Shown here one piece after another: positions 1-6,833 of a DNA stretch of 14,342 nt (the stretch's first letter is position 1; every line of letters starts with the position of its first letter). This DNA comes from Candidatus Omnitrophota bacterium (GTDB lineage: Bacteria > Ratteibacteria > UBA8468 > B48-G9 > DTJG01). Location of the stretch: NCBI GenBank assembly GCA_023485205.1, contig JAMCZX010000009.1, positions 1 through 14,342 of the forward strand, read 5' to 3'. Both the position numbers and the translations under genes were made by a program. The notes under the pieces were generated by a model. That model was not told the DNA's origin. It made no database searches and was given only the letters and a program-made list of their open reading frames with translations.

Positions 1-110
1 TCTTTTTTCTCTCCGGGTTTTATCAGTTTTCTCCATATCGCTGGTGACATTAGCAGATTGTTCTGTGCCCCCCAGTCACTCCCGAGGAGCACTCCATCTA
101 TTTCTTTGTA
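1..110 (-). pseudogene. Truncated URO-D family fragment, cut by left edge
   Basis: Read on the minus strand from about 110 to 1, the frame gives DGVLLGSDWGAQNNLLMSP followed by a WRKLIKPGEKK segment. This is the internal block of uroporphyrinogen-decarboxylase-like (MtaA/URO-D) proteins. It aligns with residues of about 204-237 of the intact homologue at 11458-12579, which read VDVLQSGSDVATQRGLLMS and so on. About 200 residues should precede this block. The in-frame sequence to the right (111-231) has no family resemblance, starts after a stop at 232-234, and shows no start codon with a ribosome binding site. I infer a gene that lost its 5' part by rearrangement. Its 3' part lies outside the window, so whether it still reaches a normal stop is unknown. 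Recognition of the family is firm; the pseudogene status is inferred. Confidence 0.6.
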
Positions 111-200
111 ATTGAGAAAATTTTCCTTAAATATATTGCTAAAAAATCTATAAATTATTGCTAAATTCAATTTATGTTTGAAAGAAGAAAATATTAAACA

Positions 201-251
201 GGGAAAAATCCGGTTTGTTTAGATTGTTAGTTTATTTAGGAACCTTTTCCC
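201..251 (-). repeat. Partial duplicate of the transaldolase 3' end
   Basis: Aligning 201-251 with 1905-1955 (offset 1704) gives 47 matches in 51 bases without gaps. In the 1905-1955 copy the segment spans the last codons (KVPK), the stop codon and the 3' flank of the transaldolase gene. Here the same KVPK-stop codons are preserved on the minus strand (stop at 232-234). Two codons further upstream the similarity to the gene is lost. This is the remnant of a second copy of the gene end, or a short segmental duplication. Confidence 0.75.
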
Positions 252-321
252 TTCTTTATAATACCCAACTTGTATTGCTATACTTTTTGAATGCGTTTTT
301 ACCCGTCTAATTCGGGGGTAG

Positions 322-660
322 TGTGGTTTCACTCTTTTTTTATATCACAGAACTCTTGATTTTACAAGGGTTTTATTTTTACTCCTTAAAAGTGAGAAAC
401 TCAGGAATTTTTTTAAAATAGATTTAAAGACGTTCATATATTTCCTTGATACAAATAACTATGTTATTTGAAAATATATAAAACCTTTTAAAGGATATTT
501 TTATAATCAACAAAATGCCGGGAATTTAGATAAGTAAAACATTAAGAAAGTTACTGATGTTAGACTTTTAAATACAATTACTAATGAGGTAGTTACTATA
601 CTGTATGATATATCCTCGGAGATTCAAGAATTATTAGAAAAATTATCTCTGTCGCACTAA
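322..660 (+). pseudogene. Broken reading frame, possible decayed transposase
   Basis: One + strand frame runs from just after a TAG at 319-321 to a TAA at 658-660 and is interrupted only by TGA (469-471) and TAA (535-537). The three pieces read as protein-like sequence: an opening piece rich in Leu/Phe (FLYHRTLDFTRVLFLLLKS), a middle piece (KYIKPFKGYFYNQQNAGNLDK) and a 40-residue amphipathic tail (DVRLLNTITNEVVTILYDIS and onward). The opening piece faintly resembles the N-terminal helix region of IS4-type transposases, but I cannot confirm that. No start codon with a ribosome binding site was seen. In AT-rich DNA a frame of this length with two stops could also be chance. Confidence 0.25.
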
Positions 661-701
661 TTGGGAAACTGAGGGGGGGAATCTATAAAATTTTGCTCTT
701 T

Positions 702-1808
702 TCATAATTTGACCACTTTATTTGTTTGCATTGATTCCTCAGCTGCCAGTGTAATCAGAGTTCCATATAAGCATTCTTTAACTTCTGTTAATGGTTTTTT
801 TCCTGTTTTTATTACATCTAAAAACGCTATATGTTCTTCTATAAACCCATTATGCATACTGCCATCTTTTGGAGGAGTCACAAAAAAGGTAATCGCATCA
901 TTTGCTGTTTTCATACATGTAAAAATTCTGTTTATCTCCATAACTTCTTCTGGTTTCTCACGTTGTATTACTATAATTTCATTTTGAGAAATATCTATAC
1001 CACTTTCCATCCCACCCATAAATCCTTTATCCCCAAAAACGCCAAATTCAAGACTTTTCGGGAAATAGGTTGGCGCAAACATGCATAAAGATAATGTACC
1101 CCTTGCCTTTTTTTCATAATCTACAATTACAACGGCGTTATCTTCAATCTCATTGGGAGTTTTTAACACTTTTATTACATCAGTACCACCAAACGCTGCT
1201 ACAGCGCTTGGTTTTCTGCCCAGATACCAGTTCATTAGGTCAAAGTGATGGCAGGTTTTATCTACTAAAGCTCCACCACTTCGGGTTTTATCCTGAATCC
1301 AGTTATCAATCTTGTGGTGAAACCGGCCGCGGGCCTCTTTGAACCAGACCAGATATGGGGTTCCAATTATACCTGAACTTAGGATTTCTTTAAATTTAGC
1401 ATAGTATGGAGAATATCTATTCTCATGTCCAATCATCAATATCTTTGTACTTTTTTCTGCTTCTGTAACCATTTTAAAACAATCTTCTTTGGTGGTAGCT
1501 ATAGCCTTTTCACAAAGAACATGGATGCCGGCCTGAAGTGCTGAAATTGAAATTTCTGCATGGGTAAAAATTGGAGTGGAGATGATTACTCCATCCAGAG
1601 ATTCATTCAGAATATCCTGCCATTTTGAAAATGGTTTCGCCTCAGGTGCCATTTCATTTGCCTGTTTCAATTCTCTGGAATTTGTATCACATATTGCAGA
1701 TACTTCTGCTATAGTGTTGAAACGTTCCTTGATTACTCTAATGTGAGATTTGCCCATCATTCCCGTACCAATAAAGCCCAATCGAATTTTTTTTCTCTCA
1801 TTTCTCAT
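702..1808 (-). CDS. Gfo/Idh/MocA family NAD(P)-dependent oxidoreductase
   Basis: A cytoplasmic sugar or inositol dehydrogenase-like enzyme of 368 residues, a normal length for the family. The N-terminal Rossmann fold carries GFIGTGMMG (residues 11-19, GxGxxG at 14-19). The family's EKP motif appears as CEKA (99-102), keeping the catalytic-site Lys101. The C-terminal domain has GGALVDKTCHHFD (178-190), matching the family's GGxLxDxGxHxxD with Asp183, His187 and Asp190. The ATG at 1806-1808 is supported by an AAGGAG (1814-1819) five bases upstream. The gene lies 127 bp downstream of the transaldolase gene on the same strand and may be co-transcribed with it, with a palindromic element in the gap. 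The substrate cannot be told from sequence. The family spans dehydrogenases of inositol, glucose, scyllo-inositol and many aminosugars. Neighbouring URO-D and transaldolase genes suggest carbohydrate use. Confidence 0.93.
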   Translation of the reverse strand: MRNERKKIRLGFIGTGMMGKSHIRVIKERFNTIAEVSAICDTNSRELKQANEMAPEAKPFSKWQDILNESLDGVIISTPIFTHAEISISALQAGIHVLCEKAIATTKEDCFKMVTEAEKSTKILMIGHENRYSPYYAKFKEILSSGIIGTPYLVWFKEARGRFHHKIDNWIQDKTRSGGALVDKTCHHFDLMNWYLGRKPSAVAAFGGTDVIKVLKTPNEIEDNAVVIVDYEKKARGTLSLCMFAPTYFPKSLEFGVFGDKGFMGGMESGIDISQNEIIVIQREKPEEVMEINRIFTCMKTANDAITFFVTPPKDGSMHNGFIEEHIAFLDVIKTGKKPLTEVKECLYGTLITLAAEESMQTNKVVKL

Positions 1809-1830
1809 TTGTTCTCCTTCTATGCAATGT

Positions 1831-1893
1831 AGTAAATATGCACGGGGTTTCAGCCTAAGGCTGATCCACTGTGGTGGATGGTGAATATTTACT
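1831..1893. repeat. 63-bp palindromic element, three-way junction
   Basis: The ends AGTAAATATGCAC (1831-1843) and GTGAATATTTACT (1881-1893) are inverted repeats matching at 12 of 13 positions. Between them lie two further perfect hairpins: TCAGCCTAAGGCTGA (1850-1864, 7-bp arms) and ATCCACTGTGGTGGAT (1864-1879, 6-bp arms, 4-base loop). The whole can fold as an outer stem with two inner hairpins in either strand. No target-site duplication is evident and no T-run follows in the direction of the genes, so it does not look like a standard intrinsic terminator. It resembles a REP- or MITE-like dispersed palindrome. It sits between two minus-strand genes and could also stabilise or separate their mRNA. 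Confidence 0.7.
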
Positions 1894-1904
1894 TTTTCTC
1901 ATAA

Positions 1905-1955
1905 GGGAAAAATCAGGTTTGTTTAGACTGTTATTTTATTTAGGAACCTTTTGCC
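1905..1955 (-). repeat. Transaldolase 3' end copy of the 51-bp repeat
   Basis: Partner of the repeat at 201-251, with 47 of 51 identical bases. This copy contains the real end of the transaldolase gene (stop at 1936-1938) plus 31 bp of 3' flank. It begins 11 bp beyond the palindromic element at 1831-1893, while the other copy has no such element beside it. Confidence 0.75.
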
Positions 1956-2580
1956 AGTCTTTTAAAAACATCTCAAGCCCTTTATCAGTTAAAGGATGTT
2001 TGAAAAGTTTTTCCATTATCTCAAATGTCATCGTGCATACATCTGCTCCTGTTAAAGCGGCATCAAGAACATGCAAAGGGTTTCTTACTGCTGCTACAAT
2101 GATTTTGGTTTTGTAGTTATAGTTTTGATATATAGTTTTAATCTGTTTTACTAATTCCATTCCATTCCATCCTACATCATCTAAACGGCCTACAAATGGA
2201 CTTATATAAGTTGCATTGACTTTAGCCGCTAAAAAAGCCTGAACCGGTGAAAAATTTAATGTAACATTAGTTTTGATTCCTTCTTTACTTAAAACTTTGA
2301 CTGCTTTGATACCTTCAGAAATCAAAGGTATTTTAACGACTATATTCTTATGCAGATTTGATAATCGCTTTGCTTCTTCTATCATCTGTTCTGCATTTAG
2401 GTTTACTACTTCCACGCTAATAGGCCCATCCACTATTTCACATATTTCTTTAACCACCTCTAAGAATTTCTTTCCTGTTTCCGCTATTTTTGTAGGATTG
2501 GTTGTAACTCCATCTAAAATTCCCCATTTCATAGCATTTTCAATTTCCTCTACTTTTGCCGTATCAATAAAAATTTCCAT
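1936..2580 (-). CDS. tal: Transaldolase, small TalC/FSA-like type
   Basis: A cytoplasmic Schiff-base class I enzyme of 214 residues, the length of the short transaldolase/fructose-6-phosphate aldolase subfamily. Visible family blocks are [10 protein letters not shown] (4-13), [10 protein letters not shown] (24-33), [13 protein letters not shown] (81-93) with the Schiff-base Lys83, [17 protein letters not shown] (104-120), [10 protein letters not shown] (126-135) and [11 protein letters not shown] (195-205). Where E. coli fructose-6-phosphate aldolase has Gln59 and Tyr131, this protein has Glu57 and Phe129. That is the pattern of true transaldolases, which transfer dihydroxyacetone from fructose-6-phosphate to erythrose-4-phosphate. 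The start ATG has GGAGG (2589-2593) eight bases upstream. It is the first gene of a probable two-gene transcript with the oxidoreductase. A remnant of a second copy of its 3' end is found at 201-251. Confidence 0.93.
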   Translation of the reverse strand: MEIFIDTAKVEEIENAMKWGILDGVTTNPTKIAETGKKFLEVVKEICEIVDGPISVEVVNLNAEQMIEEAKRLSNLHKNIVVKIPLISEGIKAVKVLSKEGIKTNVTLNFSPVQAFLAAKVNATYISPFVGRLDDVGWNGMELVKQIKTIYQNYNYKTKIIVAAVRNPLHVLDAALTGADVCTMTFEIMEKLFKHPLTDKGLEMFLKDWQKVPK

Positions 2581-2627
2581 TTATTAATCCTCCACCGTAA
2601 ATAAATTTATAATACTATTTTGCTATA

Positions 2628-2656
2628 ATTTTACTATATTTTTTTTCTTATTCCAA
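2628..2656 (-). promoter_or_regulatory. Probable sigma70-type promoter for transaldolase
   Basis: On the minus strand TTGGAA (2656-2651) and TAAAAT (2633-2628) are separated by exactly 17 bases. Transcription would start near 2621, giving a leader of about 40 bases that includes the GGAGG ribosome binding site. The -35 box matches consensus at 4 of 6 positions and the -10 box at 5 of 6. The AT-rich background makes chance matches common. Confidence 0.45.
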
Positions 2657-2717
2657 ATTTTCAGGTAATTTTAGGATAATATCTAAATATATTTTTATCT
2701 ATAAATGTTAAATATAT

Positions 2718-2746
2718 TTGAGAAAAAGAATTAAATCTATTATAAT
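2718..2746 (+). promoter_or_regulatory. Sigma70-type promoter of the glyS operon
   Basis: TTGAGA (2718-2723) and a perfect TATAAT (2741-2746) are 17 bases apart. The expected start of transcription is near 2753, leaving a leader of about 34 bases before the glyS ATG. That leader is too short for a glycine riboswitch or T-box. A second TATAAT at 2759-2764 lacks a good -35 partner. Confidence 0.65.
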
Positions 2747-2786
2747 TTTTGAATAATATATAATAATAACTATTTTTCAATTTATT

Positions 2787-4877
2787 ATGGATACAAAAAA
2801 CCTTCTTATTGAAATTGGATGTGAGGATTTACCTTCCTGGACAGGAGAATCATTTGCCTGCCAGTTTAAAAATTCATTTTTATCATTTATAGAAAATAAA
2901 AATTTAAAGGTTGATGATTTAAATATTTTTTGGACACCAAGAAGAATTTTAATATTTGCCAAAGGTATCACTGAAAAAATTCCTTCAGAAAAAAAAGAAG
3001 TGGCAGGTCCCCGGTTAAATACTGTTAAAGATGAAAAAGGTCAATATCATCCTGCTGTTATAAAATTTGCCCAGGCTAATAATATTTCTCTGGAAAAACT
3101 TAAGGTAAAGAAAATTGGAGATAAAGAAGTTGTTTATTTTTTAAAAAATATAAAATCTGTTTATGTAAAAAACATTATAGGCCAGGCAGTTATAGATATT
3201 ATAAAAAATTTAAATATTCCCCGGTCTATGAAATGGGATGATTCAGAATTAAGGTTTTATAGACCAATAAGATGGGTGCTTGCTTTATGGAATGATAAAA
3301 AAATATCCATGCAGATAGGTAATATAAAAAGTTCCAATTTTACATTTGGTCATAGACTTCTTAGTCAGGGGAAGATTTATATTAGTGATTGGAAAGATTA
3401 TTTTGATGCTATCCAAAAAAATTTTGTTGTTATTGATAAAAATATAAGAAAAAAATTTATTTCAGGTCTTGTCCAAGAAAAAATTCAACCAGAAGAAAAT
3501 GTGGATGAAACACTTTTTGAAAATTTATCTGGGATTGTGGAATATCCTGTAATTATAAGATGTAAATTCCCGATTGACATTCCAGAAATACCGGATGAAA
3601 TTTTAAAAATCATTATTGAAAAGGCAGAAGGCATTCCTCTGTATAAAAATGAAAAATTATGCAGTGAATTTCTTATTGTTTCAGATGGCATTGACAATCC
3701 TGATTGTATAAGAAATTATGAAAGGCTTATAAAAGACAGGATAATGGATGCTGTGTTTTTTTATAACAATGATATGCACAAAAACATTGATACATTTATA
3801 GAAATGACAAAAAATATTTTATTTCATCCTCACTGGGGATATTCCCTTGCCATAGCAGAAAGACTTGTAGATATTTCCCGGAAAATTTCTATTTTGCTAA
3901 ATATGGATGAAAATATATCAAGAAATTTTTATCGTGCCGCACAACTTTCAAAGTTTGATATGGCATCTTCTATGGCAAGGGAATATCCCCAGTTAAGTGG
4001 AACAATGGGAAAAATATATTCCAAAAAATTTGGTGAAAACGATGTTGTATGTCAGGCAATAGAAGACCATTTAAAACCAAAATTTCCCGGAGATAGTTTC
4101 CCTGTTACTTATGAAGGTTCAATTCTGGCTATGGCAGATAGAATAGAATATCTTTGTTCTTTTATATCGTTAAATACTGGAATTTCAGGTTCTCAGGACC
4201 CTTATGGATTAAGAAGAATTGTTAATTCATTATTTGATATTATATGGAATAAAAAATATAATATTGATTTGGCTCCTTTTATTCAGCAGGTGGTTAATTG
4301 TTTTAACCCGGATGATTCCGGAGAAGTAGAAAAAAAAATAAAGGATTTTATTATCCAGAGATTGGAATCCCAACTCGGATTTGAAGGGATTCCCAAAGGT
4401 ATAAGGTCCAGTATTATTTCAGTGGAAAATCTTAATATATACAGGATAAGAAAAAAAATAGATTCTTTTTCTTATTTTATCGGGAAGATAAAAGAATCAG
4501 AAAATATTTTTGTTCCATTTTCAAGGATATCAAATATCTTAAAGCAGGCACAATCCCAGGGGATAATCAATTTGAAGTTTGATGAAAATCTGTTAGTTGA
4601 AAAAGAAGAAAAAATTCTTTTTGAAACTTTTAAAAAAAATAAGGATAATATCTATCAGTTAATAGAAAAAGAGGAATATATTTTGTTTTTAAATGACCTG
4701 CTTGATTTTAAAAAACCTGTAGATGATTTTTTTGACAAGGTTCTGGTAATGTGTCCTGAAGAAAATATAAAAAATAACAGACTGGCGCTTCTTGAAAAAT
4801 GGAATAATTTATTTATGCTTTTTGCAGATTTTTCTTTTATAAGGGAGGAAGATATAAAAAATGCTCGAAAAATTTGA
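2787..4877 (+). CDS. glyS: Glycyl-tRNA synthetase beta subunit
   Basis: Beta chain of the bacterial alpha2beta2 glycyl-tRNA synthetase, which attaches glycine to tRNA-Gly in the cytoplasm and recognises the tRNA. At 696 residues it has the usual length. Recognised blocks are the N-terminal [13 protein letters not shown] (6-18), [19 protein letters not shown] (145-163), [15 protein letters not shown] (398-412), [13 protein letters not shown] (465-477), and the C-terminal DALR-type anticodon-binding region with [20 protein letters not shown] (about residues 650-670). The ATG at 2787 is chosen because the family's N-terminal motif starts within six residues. There is no Shine-Dalgarno sequence before it. 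It is the first gene of the operon and overlaps glyA by 17 bp. The catalytic alpha subunit gene glyQ is not beside it and must lie elsewhere. Confidence 0.97.
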   Translation: MDTKNLLIEIGCEDLPSWTGESFACQFKNSFLSFIENKNLKVDDLNIFWTPRRILIFAKGITEKIPSEKKEVAGPRLNTVKDEKGQYHPAVIKFAQANNISLEKLKVKKIGDKEVVYFLKNIKSVYVKNIIGQAVIDIIKNLNIPRSMKWDDSELRFYRPIRWVLALWNDKKISMQIGNIKSSNFTFGHRLLSQGKIYISDWKDYFDAIQKNFVVIDKNIRKKFISGLVQEKIQPEENVDETLFENLSGIVEYPVIIRCKFPIDIPEIPDEILKIIIEKAEGIPLYKNEKLCSEFLIVSDGIDNPDCIRNYERLIKDRIMDAVFFYNNDMHKNIDTFIEMTKNILFHPHWGYSLAIAERLVDISRKISILLNMDENISRNFYRAAQLSKFDMASSMAREYPQLSGTMGKIYSKKFGENDVVCQAIEDHLKPKFPGDSFPVTYEGSILAMADRIEYLCSFISLNTGISGSQDPYGLRRIVNSLFDIIWNKKYNIDLAPFIQQVVNCFNPDDSGEVEKKIKDFIIQRLESQLGFEGIPKGIRSSIISVENLNIYRIRKKIDSFSYFIGKIKESENIFVPFSRISNILKQAQSQGIINLKFDENLLVEKEEKILFETFKKNKDNIYQLIEKEEYILFLNDLLDFKKPVDDFFDKVLVMCPEENIKNNRLALLEKWNNLFMLFADFSFIREEDIKNARKI

Positions 4878-6090
4878 TTCAGAAATTTATTCTTTGATAG
4901 AAAAAGAAATGGTAAGAGAATCAGAAACAATTAATCTTATTGCTTCTGAAAATTATGCAAGCAGTGCTGTATTATCTGCCACTGGTTCCATTTTAACCAA
5001 TAAATATGCAGAAGGTTATCCATCCAGACGATATTATGGAGGATGCGAATTTATAGATAGTATTGAGTCTATAGCAATAGCAAGAGCAGAAAAACTTTTT
5101 AATGCAGAACATGTAAATGTTCAACCCCATTCCGGAAGTCAGGCAAATATGGCGGTATATTTATCCTGTGCTAAACCGGCAGACACAATACTTGGTATGG
5201 ATATATGTTCAGGGGGACATCTTTCTCATGGAGCAAAAGTAAGTTTTTCCGGGACAATTTTTAATGCTGTATATTATGGTGTTAATCAGGATACACATCT
5301 TATTGACTATTCTGAAGTTGAAAATATTGCACAGAAATATAAACCCAAAATAATTATATGCGGGGCAAGTGCCTATCCCCGAATTATTGATTTTAAAAGA
5401 TTTTCTGAAATAGCAAAAAATGTTAATGCCTATCTTTGTTCTGACATGGCTCATATTGCAGGACTGGTTGCTGCAGGAATTCATCCTTCACCGGTGGATG
5501 TTTCTGATTTTGTTACCTCAACTACTCATAAAACGCTTCGCGGTCCCAGAGGAGGATTTATTATTTGTAAAAAAGAACATGCCAGGAAAATTGATAAAAC
5601 AATTTTCCCCGGTATGCAGGGAGGTCCGCTTATGCATGTTATTGCTGCAAAAGCTGTGGTATTTAAAGAAGCAGCAACTGATGATTTCAAAGAATATCAA
5701 AACCAGATTGTTAAGAATGCAATACTTTTTGCAGAAACCTTAAAAGAATCAGGTTATCATCTTATTACGGGTGGAACAGACAATCATATGCTTCTTATTG
5801 ACCTTAGAAATAAAAAGATTACAGGGTTGGAATGTCAGAATATTCTTGAAAAAATTAATATTATTGTAAATAAAAATTCCATACCATTTGACCCGTTAGG
5901 AGCAACAGTTACAAGTGGAATAAGAATTGGAACTCCGGCAATAACAAGCAGGGGAATAAAGGAAAAAGAAATTTTAAAAATTATAGAATTTATAAATGAG
6001 GCTTTGTATTGTAAAGATTCGCCGGAAAAATTAAAAAATATAAGAGACAGAGTAAAAGATTTTATAAAACAGTTTCCTATTTATAAATAA
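4861..6090 (+). CDS. glyA: Serine hydroxymethyltransferase
   Basis: PLP-dependent cytoplasmic enzyme that interconverts serine plus tetrahydrofolate with glycine plus 5,10-methylene-THF, the main C1 source of the cell. It has 409 residues, a standard length. Motifs are [14 protein letters not shown] (25-38), [17 protein letters not shown] (45-61), [13 protein letters not shown] (88-100), [13 protein letters not shown] (194-206) with PLP-contacting Asp195, and [13 protein letters not shown] (220-232) with Schiff-base Lys224. The usual GYPGRRYYG has Ser in place of Gly at residue 55. The ATG lies inside the end of glyS, with a GGGAGG (4843-4848) twelve bases upstream, so translation is probably coupled. 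The overlap with the glycyl-tRNA synthetase gene places synthesis and use of glycine in one transcript. Confidence 0.98.
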   Translation: MLEKFDSEIYSLIEKEMVRESETINLIASENYASSAVLSATGSILTNKYAEGYPSRRYYGGCEFIDSIESIAIARAEKLFNAEHVNVQPHSGSQANMAVYLSCAKPADTILGMDICSGGHLSHGAKVSFSGTIFNAVYYGVNQDTHLIDYSEVENIAQKYKPKIIICGASAYPRIIDFKRFSEIAKNVNAYLCSDMAHIAGLVAAGIHPSPVDVSDFVTSTTHKTLRGPRGGFIICKKEHARKIDKTIFPGMQGGPLMHVIAAKAVVFKEAATDDFKEYQNQIVKNAILFAETLKESGYHLITGGTDNHMLLIDLRNKKITGLECQNILEKINIIVNKNSIPFDPLGATVTSGIRIGTPAITSRGIKEKEILKIIEFINEALYCKDSPEKLKNIRDRVKDFIKQFPIYK

Positions 6091-6100
6091 TATTAAACAA

Positions 6101-6562
6101 ATGAGACCTGACTGGGATGAATACTTTTTAAAAATTGCAGAATTGGTAAGTGAAAGGGCAACCTGTTTAAGAAGAAAAGTAGGCGCGGTGTTGGTAAAAG
6201 ACAAACGGATTCTTGCTACAGGGTATAATGGGGCTCCAAGTGGATTTAAACATTGTGAGGAAACTGGATGTCTTCGGGAAAAGCTTAAAATTCCTTCAGG
6301 GGAAAGACATGAATTATGCAGGGGTTTACATGCTGAACAAAATGCTATTATACAGGCAGCGTATCATGGTGTAAATATTAAAGGAAGCACTCTTTATATT
6401 ACAAACCATCCGTGTAGCATTTGTGCTAAAATGATTGTTAACGCAGGTATAGAAAAAGTTGTTATTTCAGGTTATTATCCTGATAAATTTGCTGAAGAAA
6501 TATTAAAAGAAGGTAAAATAAAAATGGAACATTATAAAAAAGATCAAAAAAATAATACTTAA
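6101..6562 (+). CDS. Deoxycytidylate (dCMP) deaminase
   Basis: Zinc-dependent deaminase of 153 residues converting dCMP to dUMP, the substrate of thymidylate synthase. The cytidine-deaminase fold is shown by LHAEQNAI (76-83) with zinc ligand His77 and proton-shuttling Glu79, and by [11 protein letters not shown] (102-112) with zinc ligands Cys105 and Cys108. [12 protein letters not shown] (41-52) and the long insert with Cys57 and Cys73 are typical of dCMP deaminases such as ComEB rather than tRNA or cytosine deaminases. It starts 10 bases after the glyA stop, and no Shine-Dalgarno is visible. Since dTMP formation from dUMP consumes the methylene-THF made by GlyA, the pairing makes metabolic sense. 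Allosteric control by dCTP/dTTP is known in some homologues and cannot be judged here. Confidence 0.95.
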   Translation: MRPDWDEYFLKIAELVSERATCLRRKVGAVLVKDKRILATGYNGAPSGFKHCEETGCLREKLKIPSGERHELCRGLHAEQNAIIQAAYHGVNIKGSTLYITNHPCSICAKMIVNAGIEKVVISGYYPDKFAEEILKEGKIKMEHYKKDQKNNT

Positions 6563-6573
6563 ATCAAATATGG

Positions 6574-6578
6574 GGAGG
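6574..6578 (+). promoter_or_regulatory. Ribosome binding site fixing glutaredoxin start
   Basis: GGAGG lies six bases before the ATG at 6585. An earlier in-frame ATG at 6570 would place this motif inside the coding region and has no ribosome binding site of its own, so the later start is preferred. Confidence 0.8.
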
Positions 6579-6584
6579 AAAACA

Positions 6585-6830
6585 ATGAGCAAAAATATAA
6601 TACTTTTTGGTAAAAATAATTGCGGATTATGTCAGGGCTGGAAAAAAAAATTAGAAAATTTTAATATTTCTTTTCAATATATAGACATTGAAAAACCAGA
6701 AAATCTTGCAGAATTTACATATCAGGGATTTGTTAATATTCCTGTTCTTGTGATAGGAGAAAAAAAATTTGAAGGAGTAAAACCATCTGACTTAACAATA
6801 GAAGATATTCAGGCAATTTTACAGGAATAA
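6585..6830 (+). CDS. Glutaredoxin-like thioredoxin-fold protein
   Basis: A small cytoplasmic thiol-redox protein of 81 residues with the active-site motif CGLC (Cys13 to Cys16) after the first beta strand (NIILFGKNN, 4-12). The VNIPVLVIG segment carries the cis-proline that faces the active site in this fold. The length and layout match short glutaredoxin/NrdH-like proteins. The start at 6585 is preferred over 6570 because of the GGAGG at 6574-6578. It lies 22 bases after the dCMP deaminase stop and 3 bases before recJ, clearly within the operon. A role as electron donor to ribonucleotide reductase would fit the nucleotide neighbour, but nothing in the sequence proves it. A glutathione-binding motif is not evident, so the partner could be thioredoxin reductase. 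Confidence 0.85.
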   Translation: MSKNIILFGKNNCGLCQGWKKKLENFNISFQYIDIEKPENLAEFTYQGFVNIPVLVIGEKKFEGVKPSDLTIEDIQAILQE

Positions 6831-6833
6831 CAA

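Larger units (their letters stand above)
111..701. other. Gene-free stretch with degenerate remnants
   Basis: No intact gene was found on either strand. The stretch holds a partial copy of the transaldolase gene end (201-251) and a broken + strand frame (322-660). There is also a minus-strand frame of 30 codons (345-437) with a weak upstream AAGGA, which I do not believe is a gene. A short hairpin (320-333, AGTG/CACT) precedes a run of T at 335-341, but the stem is only 4 bp and I do not call it a terminator. A run of seven G lies near 673-679. The stretch looks like decayed sequence between the URO-D fragment and the oxidoreductase gene. Confidence 0.5.

Noticed and set aside
300..341. Intrinsic terminator on the + strand
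   Set aside because: The stem next to the T-run is only 4 bp (AGTG/CACT), and the GC-rich part before it pairs poorly. No intact + strand gene precedes it.
322..660. Possible stop-codon recoding (TGA read as an amino acid)
   Set aside because: The TGA at 469 interrupts a protein-like frame, but TGA is the normal stop of glyS, the oxidoreductase and the ligase in this window, and a TAA also breaks the frame. Decay explains it better.
709..1342. Three short + strand frames opposite the oxidoreductase gene
   Set aside because: They are antisense to a well-supported gene with conserved motifs and lack ribosome binding sites.
2581..2786. Glycine riboswitch or T-box leader before glyS
   Set aside because: The promoter at 2718-2746 leaves only about 34 bases of leader, and the AT-rich interval lacks the conserved GC-rich helices of these elements.
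6570..6584. Upstream ATG for the glutaredoxin gene
   Set aside because: The bases after it form the GGAGG ribosome binding site of the ATG at 6585, so the five extra residues are unlikely to be translated.
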